In this document: one piece after another, positions 11,511 to 20,728 of the stretch
Position numbering within the stretch: the first letter of the stretch is position 1
How the letters are laid out: every line of letters begins with the position of its first letter
Assembly: GCA_963377175.1 (NCBI GenBank)
Contig: CAUJNA010000471.1
Span: 1-64,000, forward strand
Source: Effrenium voratum
Taxonomy: Eukaryota > Sar > Dinophyceae > Suessiales > Symbiodiniaceae
Direction of reading: 5' to 3'
Length of the DNA: 64,000 bases
Translations under genes and position numbers: made by a program
Notes under the pieces: model-generated
Told to the model about the DNA's origin: nothing
The model's input: the letters and a program-made list of their open reading frames with translations, nothing else
Database searches by the model: none

Positions 11511-14500
11511 CTACCGGCTATCGTCACGTCTCCTCCGGTCACGTCCGCCCCGCGCACGGTCCCTATCACGATCCCTTTCGGATCTCCTGCGATCATCTCG
11601 CCTTCGATCCCGCTCCCGATCGAGTGAATCATCATCACGACGGTCACGAGCATCGTCCCTCCTCCTGTCGCGATCATCCTCGCGCCGCGGACGATATCTG
11701 CGCCTCCTCGACTCTCTGGAATCCCTGGTGTCCACGGTCCTAACGGACCTCCGAGAAGGAGTACGGGAAACATCCGACTCCCTACGCCTCCTCCCAGATT
11801 GAGAGTTCGTCACGATCTGGTTGAGAGCTTCCAGTGCCGACGCGTCCTCACCATTTCTGATGAAATCCCTAACCTGCTTGTTCAGCACTCTGTTGGTGGA
11901 GATCGTCAAGAAAGCGTCCACCACCGAACTCTCAGGCAGCACCAGGAAGTGACCCTCCACCGGGCTCGCCGCGGCCCGCTCAGCAGACTGCAGCCGGATC
12001 TCCCCGCCTTCAGGCTTCTTTGCCATCGCCTTGGAGGCAGTCAAAGGCGCTACCGCATCCTTTGCCGAAGATCTGCCAAGCGCGGAGTGAAGATCATCCC
12101 CGCTAGCTTCTCTCGCTGCCGCACCTGGTCTGCTGTCGACGTCGCCAGGCCTCGTGGATGCCTCCCGCTTTGTCGACTCCTTCGCAGCCTCGTCGGGATC
12201 CCAACGGGACTTCCTTTCTCTCTTCTGCCCTTCGGCCGACCCGCGGCTACCGCCGGGAGCGTCACCTCCGCCTGTCTTCTCCTTCTTGACCTCAACCTTC
12301 GGTTCGGCCTGCTTCGTCTCCTTAGCCACAGCTTTTGGAGCCGGAGCACTCCTCGCCTCAGATGCCGAAGCAGCCTTCCCTTTCGGCTCTGCCTTAGGGA
12401 CTGGGGTCACTTTAGCCTTGGCACTCGGCCTGGCCCCTTCAACCACCATCTCGGCCCAAGACTTCTTCGGCTGAGCTGCTGCTGCATCAACCTCCATCGG
12501 AGCAGGTCCAGCGTCATCCTTCGCCTTTGGGACGGATGGGCTACCGCCCTTACCGGATCCTTTACCCGGCACTTCACCTGACTTTGGCGGCGGGCCGGAA
12601 GGACTACCGCCCTTACCGCCCTTTTCCCCCTTCTTCCCTTTTCCTTTTCCGCCCTTGGGGACCGGTTCCTGCTTGGGACCAGGACCCGGCGCAGCATGAT
12701 GCACTGATTGGAGTCCCTCGATGTCCACGTTCAATGGTTCGGGTTGACGACCGTCAAGAACCGTCCTCACCCTTTCGTCGCTAACGTAGACGAATGGGTC
12801 ACGGAATGGTGCGGGAGGCTCCGACTGTCCGGCACTGATCGCCTTCTGCACCTTGGCTATCGCCTCCTTCAACCTCTTCTTCTCATCATACCCTGTCTCC
12901 GATACCATGTACCCCCTGAGCTGCGACATCAACGCATGACTCTCCAGGATGTCCACGTCCTTTCGATGGGTCGGGTACAATGGGGTCAGATGACCAGCCG
13001 CAGAACCAATCACGTATGCCATCGGAATATAGAATGACAAGTACGTGTCATGACGAGCGAACTTCCTAACGGAAGTCGTCATACGCCTACCCCACTGCGC
13101 AGCGTGTCTTGGATTGGCTCGGAAATACTCCGTGACCGACTCAAATCTATCGACTTGGTTGGTCTTGATCAGGTGCTTCGCCACCCACTTCTCCACAAAC
13201 GCATCCGAGGCCGAAATCCCGGACACATAGGAGAATTGGAAGAGCACCTTCGCCAGCTCATCCCACGCCGCATCGACACCTCCCTTGTCTTCACCAAGAT
13301 AAGGGGGAAGTCTGATGCCGCTCTGCACCGTCATCCTTAGATCGGATGCCATCGAATAGGAAATCAAATTCCTCTTGATGACTCCGACCACTTCGGAGGG
13401 AATCCTCCTGGGCTTGAACTGCCCCATGGTCCTCACCCACTCCGGCACGATGTGGCACGTTTCGAAGTCCTTTTCCTCCGCGTTGGGGATAAAGTTCGGG
13501 TAAAAGACCGGGAGCGCGCACCCGGGACACAAGTGCATCCCATTCGGCATCAATTCTGCGCACCTCAAGCAGAACGTGGCAGTCACATTCAGCCTGATCT
13601 CTTCCCGTGATCGCTTGTGCTCTCCCCTAACGGGGGTGAAGTCACCGTAGTCCCATGCCCGATGGTACACTATCGTGTAATCATCGTACATATACGCCGC
13701 CTTCCAAGCCCCCATGTGGATCTCGTTCCTAACGGCAAGAGTCTTCCTTCTCGTCAAAAACACGGGTCCAACCAAGGACCAGTGCACCCGAAGATCCACC
13801 ATTACCACCACGTACCTACCGGAGTAGTTCCGCAGCCTGTCCCTGACATACCACGAAGGCGATACCTCAGCATCCGGCGCCATGGCTCCCACAAGTGGGA
13901 TCAGGCCCTCATCCTGCCTACCATCCCCAATGGTCTCGTACACATCGGGCCTCGTGATCAATATCTCGATCATGGCCTTTCCATTTCGCCTCACCCTTTG
14001 GAGCTGAACCGCCTTCCGAAAGTCCGAGAACTTCATGATGACGTATCCCACCATGGGGAGTTCATTCCAATGCATCTCATACATCAGAGATCCGCCAGGT
14101 GCATCTTCCTGAGTATACCTGTGCCTAACGGCACTGTAACTCAAGTCGCGTCCGATCCGCGTGTGCCTAACGGCAACCAACCTGGTGCTCTCCTTGAGGA
14201 GAACGCCATCCCCGTCGTACATGACCATGAGCATCGCCTCCACTTGCCCTATCGGGAAAGCTTTAAGCGTCGGAATGAAGAACTTCCAAGACATCTCAGC
14301 GTTCTCCATACCCGAAATCTCCTTCAGGAACCAGATGGCCTGGTCACTTTTCACCCAGTTTCCAGCCTCGCGTCCGGTCTCCTTCAGCACACGTTCCTCG
14401 AATAACTCCGAGACCCTCTTTGAATTGATGACCAAGCCGTCGAAATCGCACGAGAGCAGTCTCATCAACTCCTTCGCCGCCTCCCGTCCTGCAACAGTGC

Positions 14501-17500
14501 CCACGGTCCCCTCGTAGTTCGGGAGGTATTCACCCAACCTCGTCTTCGAGGGAACCACAATCTGGCAAGTGACGGCCTCATCAGGGATAACTCCCGTTTC
14601 CCTTAACTCCGGATTGATCTCTCGCCTATCGGCAAGATAATCCTCCTTCCCATCCAGTATCACAAGATTGTAGGTCATCTTGCTCGCCGCCCCACTAGGC
14701 CTGAACTTCCTGCTATCATCCAGCTGGTCAGGAGCAAAGGGTCCACTAGGGGCAGCTGCACTCACCAGAGGCGCTCCTCGCCCAGAGCAGAGGTGCTTCT
14801 TGTGGAAGTTCACCATCTGATTCAGCTGCGATAGTGCGTAGGCACGATCCTCCAATGACGCACTCTTCATCCCAGCCTCAGTCAGAGGAGCCTCAGGCTT
14901 GTCATAACTCGCCTTACCGCCCCATCTCGCCGCGACCAGCTCAGGGTCGATCAAATTCCCCGACCACCCAGGCATATTGCTCAACCTCCTAGTCAACGCG
15001 TCTACCGACGCAGCCAAGTCTTCGTCCGTCACGGTGTAAGGGTCGACCTTCTCCCTGTCGTCCTGACCCACATCCGGAAGCCTATAGTCCCCGCGGATGG
15101 CCTCCATCGCGGTCCTCTCGGCTTCCTCAGCCTCCTCTTGCGTGGCCACAGCTCTAGGAATCAGGAGCGCGACCTCAGCCGGCAACGACTTCTCCATGTT
15201 GATTGGAGTATTCTTGGGAAGGATTCTTCGATCATCTCCCTCCCCGCTGTACACGTATTCCCGAGCAGCCTTTCGGTACTCCTCAGCGGTAGCCCCTCTG
15301 TAGTTGGAGGCCTTGCTCGGGCCTTCCTTCCCAGCCTCGGTACCCCGAGGCGTGGGCTCCTTCGTCCCGGTGGAGCCCTTCTTGGAGCCTTCCTGATCCA
15401 CGTCCATGTCGTCCTTCTTCTTCTCCGTCACGGACAGTTTCCCAATGTCAGGAAGGGTCACATCATCATCCTTTCCTGACCCGGCGCCCCTATCGGGGGC
15501 CGGCTCGGTCCTCGGTTGCCCCGAAGAACTCGCCCCAGGATCCACATCGCCCTCGTCATCCACATGTGGTCGCTTTCCCCACACGATCTTCGTCTTCGGC
15601 TTCAGTGGGACAGCGACACCTCCAGCCATATGGTGTCCAGGCCAAGTGGCTCCCTCAGGGTCATCTTCGAACCATGATTTCCCGAACGGGCACCCATCCC
15701 TACCAAGGATCTCCTTCCTATCGGAAGGGGTTCCTGAATGTGACAATGCCGACACATGAGATAGTAGCACCTCAACCGCTGACTGTGCCAACGTGTCAGG
15801 CATCTGCTCCCTCGTCGGGATAGTCCGCAGCTCCGGAGCGAGGTGGCCGGCAATCATGCTGAAAGGCGCAGTCCCCAACCGCTTGCCCAATACCGCCTCG
15901 TTCAGCGCGTTGAAGTACTTCTGCAGCTTCTCCAACATTGCCGTCGCCGCCATCAGCTGGGGATGAAACATGGGCATCCGCCACGCGCGCCCAAGGGCGG
16001 AATCCACGTGCGATGCGATCACAGAGATCGTCCCCACCAGCAAGTGCGATGATGCAATCTCCGGCACCCAAGTCGGGTCGTCCAAAGGAATGCATTGACC
16101 CGTCTGCGCGTTCAGCAAGGTAGCCCTCACCCCCGGCGCTCGAAGACAATCATACGCCCTGCGGTTCGGGTCACTAACGACACCACGAACCATGTAATCA
16201 TCCCGATCGGGCATATCTGCCCAGTCCCCCGGAGGTGCTCGCCCATGATGGTACTTCGCCTGAATGTCCTGCCTCATCCCTAACGGGATATGGGCAGCCT
16301 CGGACGCCACCTTCTTCATGTTCCATTGCTGATCACCCCACGGCGTAGACTTCCGATCTCGAGGATTGATGTACTCCTGATCGATCCTTCCAGCAGCTCG
16401 GGAAGCATCCAACGCCCCGTACATGAAATCGTTATGTACGGCCCTCTCCAATACCGCATTCCACTCGCTATCGCGATTCGGGAACACAATGTGGCTAGTC
16501 TCGTTCGCCTTCCTCCACTCCTCCGCGGTAACCCGCTCTTGAGTGATTGCCTTGTTCCTGATCACAGCATAGATGAAGGGCTCACCAGCCTCCCTAGCCA
16601 GGACATGCTGAGCGATGAACCTCCTATTCGACCTGCTTTCCGCCGGTCTTGCTGATGTCCGCGAGCCCCTCATGGATCGATATGAACCATGCTCACGGTG
16701 ATGCCGAACTTCCGCGGACTCCAACTCGGGCGCCTCTCCCGGGTGCTCCGGGTACGGCGTGTTCGCATAATTGTGTATGCCCCCTCGAGACTCCTGGGCT
16801 GAAGCCGCCTTCGGGGTCGCTGCAGTATCCCGCAGGTCCCCGTCGTCGTCCGTGTACTTCGGAGCATAGGAGATAGGCACACCCGGGCCACCTGCACCCG
16901 ACGCCTCCTCCTTCTTCTGACCACCAACAGGTTCTCGAGCCCTGCGTTCCTCCCTAACGGGCGACGCCGCTCGCTTTGCCGCAGGCGATTCCACCGGCGG
17001 CTCTGTCGTAGTCGTATTGGCCTGAGGCACCTCAGCTGCCCTACCGGGAGTCTCTTCCTCACCTACAGCGGGAGCCTCGGCTTCCTTCTCCGGTTCCATC
17101 TCAACGTCTCCGGCGAACTCTAGCACCTCGGCCTCGGTCGGGTTCCCACCATCGTCGAAGGCATCCGTAGGAAGATCGACCCCTTCCCTATCGGGTAGGA
17201 GATCATCGACCTCGGCGGAGCCACCCGCGTTCTCCTCCTCAATCGTCGCTCTAGGCGTTCGAAGATTCGAGGACCATCGATTCCCAACTTCGGTCGCCGG
17301 GACCTGAGGTGAAGAAACTCTCGGACTCCGAGGTGGGTTCGGCGGGGATTTCGGTCTCACCGATGCCAGCATCTCCTTCGTGACTAACGCCTTAGGAGGT
17401 GCTTTCGGGGCAGCGATCTGACCCTCCACTTGCTGACCTGCGTCAGATGATTGCCCACCAGGGGCAACGCCTACCGGCGGTCCTCCCAGAGCGGCACCTG

Positions 17501-18935
17501 TCATGTCGACATCCTCAGACTCAGACATCGATCCGCCATCACCCATCTTTGAAGAAGTACCCTCCTTCAGAAGCTTGAGGATGTTGTCCCTGATGTGCAA
17601 CGTGACAGAACCAGGCCATGTAGTCCTGGTCAGGGAGAAAAAGTCCGGAACTGCCGCAAGGTAGGGCGGCACCACGGCCCATGCTCTCTGGACCGGCCGA
17701 TTCCTGCCGTAGCTGTCAACTTCGCTCCCCCATGACACCGCGTCTGCTGAAACCACTGGGATCAGGTTCGCACGGAGATCGCCCATCTTATGCTGGATCT
17801 CCTTAGTCATGTGAACCCCTTGGTCACCCTCTCGATCTAACGATCGCCCCGGGCCACAAACCATCACCTTGACCTTGTTGTTGAGTGCGACCAGCGACGC
17901 CGCGTCCTTACTCCACACGGTCGCCGCGTCACTTCTGGCCTTCCATGCGTTCCTCTCCCACCTATACAGGTAGGAGCCACGGAGACCAAAGACATACAGG
18001 TCATGCTTGGCAGCATCCGCGTTGCCGTACTTCTGGACACAGTCGTCCGTCCGCTTGTCCATCAGCTCGTACGCCTTGTCAATCATCATCCGAAGGGATG
18101 TCTCCTCGTTATCACGAGTGCTGGTCACGTAGTGCACCTCACAGTTCTTGAACGGCCGGCTATCTGGGGAACCCCTCAACCGGTCATTCTTTGTCCTGCA
18201 CTTGAGGATGTCCTCCGCCAACGTTGCTGGGTCCATCCCTTTCTTGTTCTTCGTGGATGCAGTGTTGAACGTCTGATCCAGCAGATAGAACACAGTCGCA
18301 TCCGGGGCCGCGGACTCCTCTTTGAACGCCGGAGGACCGTACCCGGCCGCCATGGCCGCAGCGATCCTCACCGCAGCACCTGTCCCACTAGCCGCTAAAC
18401 ACCGAAGCAAGATTACCATCTTGTCTTGGTAGCGACTCATCTCGTGCAGAACAATGGATGGGTAGATGGACAGCATCACATCCGCTAACACGGCGATTGC
18501 CCATGTGTCCCACAGCCTTTCCATTTGGACTGGATCAACTGCCACACGGGAGTATCCTCCCTTCGGCAGCTCCATAGCTGGCGGAACGACCTTCCCACTC
18601 CTGATCAGGCGCATCACCTTCCTAGCTTGCTCGAAACACTCAAGCTCCTGCGGGAAGAGAGCACCCCGACCAATGGCCTTTGCCTCGTCCTTGATCTCGG
18701 TAAGGTATCCCTTCGTTAGGGTGAGCACAAACGTTTCACCCCGGATGGCCTCAAACATGTTCGACTTCGGCACGATCCTGGCGAATAGTGCCCCACCTTC
18801 CGCCTCGGCAGCCTGAGGGGTCCCTGGAGCAGCACGCATGTTCTCCTCTTCAACGGAAGACCTATCGGTCCCATGTAGTTCTCTGGGAAGAACTTGTGCA
18901 TAGCCCACACTACCGATGGAGCATGCGGATTCCAT
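11511..18935 (-). CDS. Retrotransposon 3' ORF, 2,474 aa, function unknown
   Basis: I recognise no enzymatic family here. The N-terminal 450 residues look globular. A long Pro/Ser/Glu-rich, probably disordered stretch follows (about 480-780), with further ordered blocks to about residue 2,080. One CxxC...CxxC zinc ribbon (CLRCAEL...CPGC) lies near residue 1,790. Then comes a Lys/Gly/Pro-rich region (GGKGKGKKGEKGGKGG). The C-terminal hundred residues are Arg/Asp/Ser-rich, like an SR/RD tail, and suggest RNA binding. The N-terminus overlaps the preceding ORF by about 220 bp in another frame. The stop codon TAG lies inside one of the GNTA hairpins (11508-11519). Being downstream of Pol, it sits where envelope genes are found in some elements, but no TM helix or signal peptide was seen. 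Confidence 0.8.
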   Translation of the reverse strand: MESACSIGSVGYAQVLPRELHGTDRSSVEEENMRAAPGTPQAAEAEGGALFARIVPKSNMFEAIRGETFVLTLTKGYLTEIKDEAKAIGRGALFPQELECFEQARKVMRLIRSGKVVPPAMELPKGGYSRVAVDPVQMERLWDTWAIAVLADVMLSIYPSIVLHEMSRYQDKMVILLRCLAASGTGAAVRIAAAMAAGYGPPAFKEESAAPDATVFYLLDQTFNTASTKNKKGMDPATLAEDILKCRTKNDRLRGSPDSRPFKNCEVHYVTSTRDNEETSLRMMIDKAYELMDKRTDDCVQKYGNADAAKHDLYVFGLRGSYLYRWERNAWKARSDAATVWSKDAASLVALNNKVKVMVCGPGRSLDREGDQGVHMTKEIQHKMGDLRANLIPVVSADAVSWGSEVDSYGRNRPVQRAWAVVPPYLAAVPDFFSLTRTTWPGSVTLHIRDNILKLLKEGTSSKMGDGGSMSESEDVDMTGAALGGPPVGVAPGGQSSDAGQQVEGQIAAPKAPPKALVTKEMLASVRPKSPPNPPRSPRVSSPQVPATEVGNRWSSNLRTPRATIEEENAGGSAEVDDLLPDREGVDLPTDAFDDGGNPTEAEVLEFAGDVEMEPEKEAEAPAVGEEETPGRAAEVPQANTTTTEPPVESPAAKRAASPVREERRAREPVGGQKKEEASGAGGPGVPISYAPKYTDDDGDLRDTAATPKAASAQESRGGIHNYANTPYPEHPGEAPELESAEVRHHREHGSYRSMRGSRTSARPAESRSNRRFIAQHVLAREAGEPFIYAVIRNKAITQERVTAEEWRKANETSHIVFPNRDSEWNAVLERAVHNDFMYGALDASRAAGRIDQEYINPRDRKSTPWGDQQWNMKKVASEAAHIPLGMRQDIQAKYHHGRAPPGDWADMPDRDDYMVRGVVSDPNRRAYDCLRAPGVRATLLNAQTGQCIPLDDPTWVPEIASSHLLVGTISVIASHVDSALGRAWRMPMFHPQLMAATAMLEKLQKYFNALNEAVLGKRLGTAPFSMIAGHLAPELRTIPTREQMPDTLAQSAVEVLLSHVSALSHSGTPSDRKEILGRDGCPFGKSWFEDDPEGATWPGHHMAGGVAVPLKPKTKIVWGKRPHVDDEGDVDPGASSSGQPRTEPAPDRGAGSGKDDDVTLPDIGKLSVTEKKKDDMDVDQEGSKKGSTGTKEPTPRGTEAGKEGPSKASNYRGATAEEYRKAAREYVYSGEGDDRRILPKNTPINMEKSLPAEVALLIPRAVATQEEAEEAERTAMEAIRGDYRLPDVGQDDREKVDPYTVTDEDLAASVDALTRRLSNMPGWSGNLIDPELVAARWGGKASYDKPEAPLTEAGMKSASLEDRAYALSQLNQMVNFHKKHLCSGRGAPLVSAAAPSGPFAPDQLDDSRKFRPSGAASKMTYNLVILDGKEDYLADRREINPELRETGVIPDEAVTCQIVVPSKTRLGEYLPNYEGTVGTVAGREAAKELMRLLSCDFDGLVINSKRVSELFEERVLKETGREAGNWVKSDQAIWFLKEISGMENAEMSWKFFIPTLKAFPIGQVEAMLMVMYDGDGVLLKESTRLVAVRHTRIGRDLSYSAVRHRYTQEDAPGGSLMYEMHWNELPMVGYVIMKFSDFRKAVQLQRVRRNGKAMIEILITRPDVYETIGDGRQDEGLIPLVGAMAPDAEVSPSWYVRDRLRNYSGRYVVVMVDLRVHWSLVGPVFLTRRKTLAVRNEIHMGAWKAAYMYDDYTIVYHRAWDYGDFTPVRGEHKRSREEIRLNVTATFCLRCAELMPNGMHLCPGCALPVFYPNFIPNAEEKDFETCHIVPEWVRTMGQFKPRRIPSEVVGVIKRNLISYSMASDLRMTVQSGIRLPPYLGEDKGGVDAAWDELAKVLFQFSYVSGISASDAFVEKWVAKHLIKTNQVDRFESVTEYFRANPRHAAQWGRRMTTSVRKFARHDTYLSFYIPMAYVIGSAAGHLTPLYPTHRKDVDILESHALMSQLRGYMVSETGYDEKKRLKEAIAKVQKAISAGQSEPPAPFRDPFVYVSDERVRTVLDGRQPEPLNVDIEGLQSVHHAAPGPGPKQEPVPKGGKGKGKKGEKGGKGGSPSGPPPKSGEVPGKGSGKGGSPSVPKAKDDAGPAPMEVDAAAAQPKKSWAEMVVEGARPSAKAKVTPVPKAEPKGKAASASEARSAPAPKAVAKETKQAEPKVEVKKEKTGGGDAPGGSRGSAEGQKRERKSRWDPDEAAKESTKREASTRPGDVDSRPGAAAREASGDDLHSALGRSSAKDAVAPLTASKAMAKKPEGGEIRLQSAERAAASPVEGHFLVLPESSVVDAFLTISTNRVLNKQVRDFIRNGEDASALEALNQIVTNSQSGRRRRESDVSRTPSRRSVRTVDTRDSRESRRRRYRPRREDDRDRRRDDARDRRDDDSLDRERDRRRDDRRRSERDRDRDRARGGRDRRRRDDSR

Positions 18936-20434
18936 TCGACGAATGGGTTGTAGTACTGCAGGGTGCTATCGCCCCCTGAGTTGCACAGCTCCACATATTG
19001 TGAGTCCGCCGCAGGCTTCTCAAGCTTGATGCAGATCCCACAGATCCCCAACCTCGCGTTCGGGAACACTCGTTGGGCTCCTCGCTTGACGCCCTTCAGG
19101 TGGGGATTGTCGCTGAACAGATTCTCGGACTCGTCCGGTTGCGCGATGCAAATCGCGACCCTTGCCCACGTGTTCTGACCGTAGTGCGACAGGGTGCTGT
19201 ATCCCAGGGCCTCGACCGCCTTCAAAGATGTCCACACCCCTACCCATTCATCACTCGCGGTGGACGCAGTAACCTGCATACCACCCAGGATGCTCCACAA
19301 TGAGGATTGCGAAGTTCCATGGATGAGGACCTTCTCAGTGTCCGTATGGCCCCTGAAATTGATGGCCAAATCGAAGAATGCCCATCCATCGTCGGGACCA
19401 ATTTCCACGTCAGTGGTACTCGCCGGATTCTTGGGCGAGATCCTCAACACCTGTCTACGGTCCCAGTCAAAGGCATCATGCAAGGACGTGACCACACCTG
19501 ACATCTGTCCCATCGCGTGCAGGTAACCCCGCATTCCTGGCTTATCAGCCGACGCAAACTTTCTGACCGACGGGACCGACGAAAGCCTCCGTCCCGAGGA
19601 ACATCTAACGATCTCCTCCCTGTTTCTCCCCTCCGTCAGCATCATCGCGTCCACGACCAACTCCGGAGGCGTGAACAGTGCGTTTGGCCTCTCGCTCATC
19701 CAGGCACGGATAGCGTTGAAATGGTGCTCCGCATCGCCGAAATCATCTCCACTATACAGAGGGTGATCTCCGAATGCCACCTCTGCCTGATCAGCGACCG
19801 CCTTTACCAAGGCAGTCTGCGGGTGAACTGTCTTCCACTCCGGCCAGGCTTTCGGGTCTGCAGCCCACATTCCTCCGCATGGTTCAGCTGCCGGCTCCGT
19901 ACTGCTATCCATGGGTAGCGCACTCTTGCCACTTTCAATGCTCTCCTCAATCGCGAACACGATATGGTAAGGAAGCAAGAAAGCAGGGTCCGTCGGAACC
20001 GCAGCGCAGAGAATGGCCGCCAAGTGCACGGCGTTCAACTCCGTGACCTCCACTCCCCGGCGCTTCATCTCAGCCACTATCGCAGCAGTCCTGATCGCCC
20101 GGTACCGGAGCAGCTTTTCATGGTCCGTCACCGGCATGTGCGACTTGTCGAGCTTGTCCTTGCTGATGTGGGACACCCTGCCAACCAGTTCGTCGAACCT
20201 CGCAGCACTGTCATCCTCAATCAGCTGATCAGCCTTCTCCATATCTGGATCAATCGTGGTGAACTTCGGATCCTGTCCCCTAAACCCTTTAATCGTCCAC
20301 TCGCGGTACCCCGCAAGCAAACAACTGGCCACAGCCTTAGGCTTCTCCATACCCAAGCCCATCTCCAGGTCCCAGGACGGCCGCGGAGGCGTCGCCATGC
20401 AGTGCCCCAGGCCCATTCCGCCAGCTGCCGCCAT
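18716..20434 (-). CDS. Retrotransposon ORF, 572 aa; possible ADP-ribosyltransferase-like fold
   Basis: It follows Pol after a gap of about 300 bp. The N-terminal 360 residues are not recognised. Around residues 365-450 the run VLIHGTSQSSLWSILGG, then GVWTSLKAVEALGYSTLSHY, then ARVAICIA recalls the HGT...(Y/W)xS...hydrophobic-strand pattern of PARP-type and related ADP-ribosyltransferase folds. This is motif-level resemblance only. The C-terminus overlaps the start of the 2,474-aa ORF in a different frame. That it is open over 1.7 kb supports it as a real gene of the element. Confidence 0.7.
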   Translation of the reverse strand: MAAAGGMGLGHCMATPPRPSWDLEMGLGMEKPKAVASCLLAGYREWTIKGFRGQDPKFTTIDPDMEKADQLIEDDSAARFDELVGRVSHISKDKLDKSHMPVTDHEKLLRYRAIRTAAIVAEMKRRGVEVTELNAVHLAAILCAAVPTDPAFLLPYHIVFAIEESIESGKSALPMDSSTEPAAEPCGGMWAADPKAWPEWKTVHPQTALVKAVADQAEVAFGDHPLYSGDDFGDAEHHFNAIRAWMSERPNALFTPPELVVDAMMLTEGRNREEIVRCSSGRRLSSVPSVRKFASADKPGMRGYLHAMGQMSGVVTSLHDAFDWDRRQVLRISPKNPASTTDVEIGPDDGWAFFDLAINFRGHTDTEKVLIHGTSQSSLWSILGGMQVTASTASDEWVGVWTSLKAVEALGYSTLSHYGQNTWARVAICIAQPDESENLFSDNPHLKGVKRGAQRVFPNARLGICGICIKLEKPAADSQYVELCNSGGDSTLQYYNPFVEWNPHAPSVVWAMHKFFPENYMGPIGLPLKRRTCVLLQGPLRLPRRKVGHYSPGSCRSRTCLRPSGVKRLCSP

Positions 20435-20728
20435 GCGTCAGCAGGTTCGGGCCACCGGCCACGGAACCACGGAGGAACTGGGAACCCAGCCTACCGGCCA
20501 GAATTCCCCTGTCCTTCAGAAGGCTCAGCCTACCGGCCAGAGACCCTCTCCCTAGAACAAGAACCTAGAAGATGAATAATTGACTGAATCCGTCCTTCAC
20601 GAAGCAGAAGAAAACCTTAGTGATAGGCATATCTGCCTCATGCTTCAGTACTGGTCAGTAAGCGCACTGAGTCGCCTGTGAATGTGGTGCGGTTGCCCGC
20701 AGTGTGAGCCAGCTTGATCAAGCAAATG
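20435..20728 (-). other. Spacer between Pol and the 572-aa ORF
   Basis: No ORF is supported. Two TANC hairpins (GCC-TACC-GGC, at 20489-20498 and 20528-20537) show that this hairpin family is not confined to coding DNA. Confidence 0.7.

Noticed and set aside
11799..12581. Plus-strand 260-aa Arg/Leu-rich ORF
   Set aside because: Antisense of the basic tail of the 2,474-aa ORF; composition explained by that strand.
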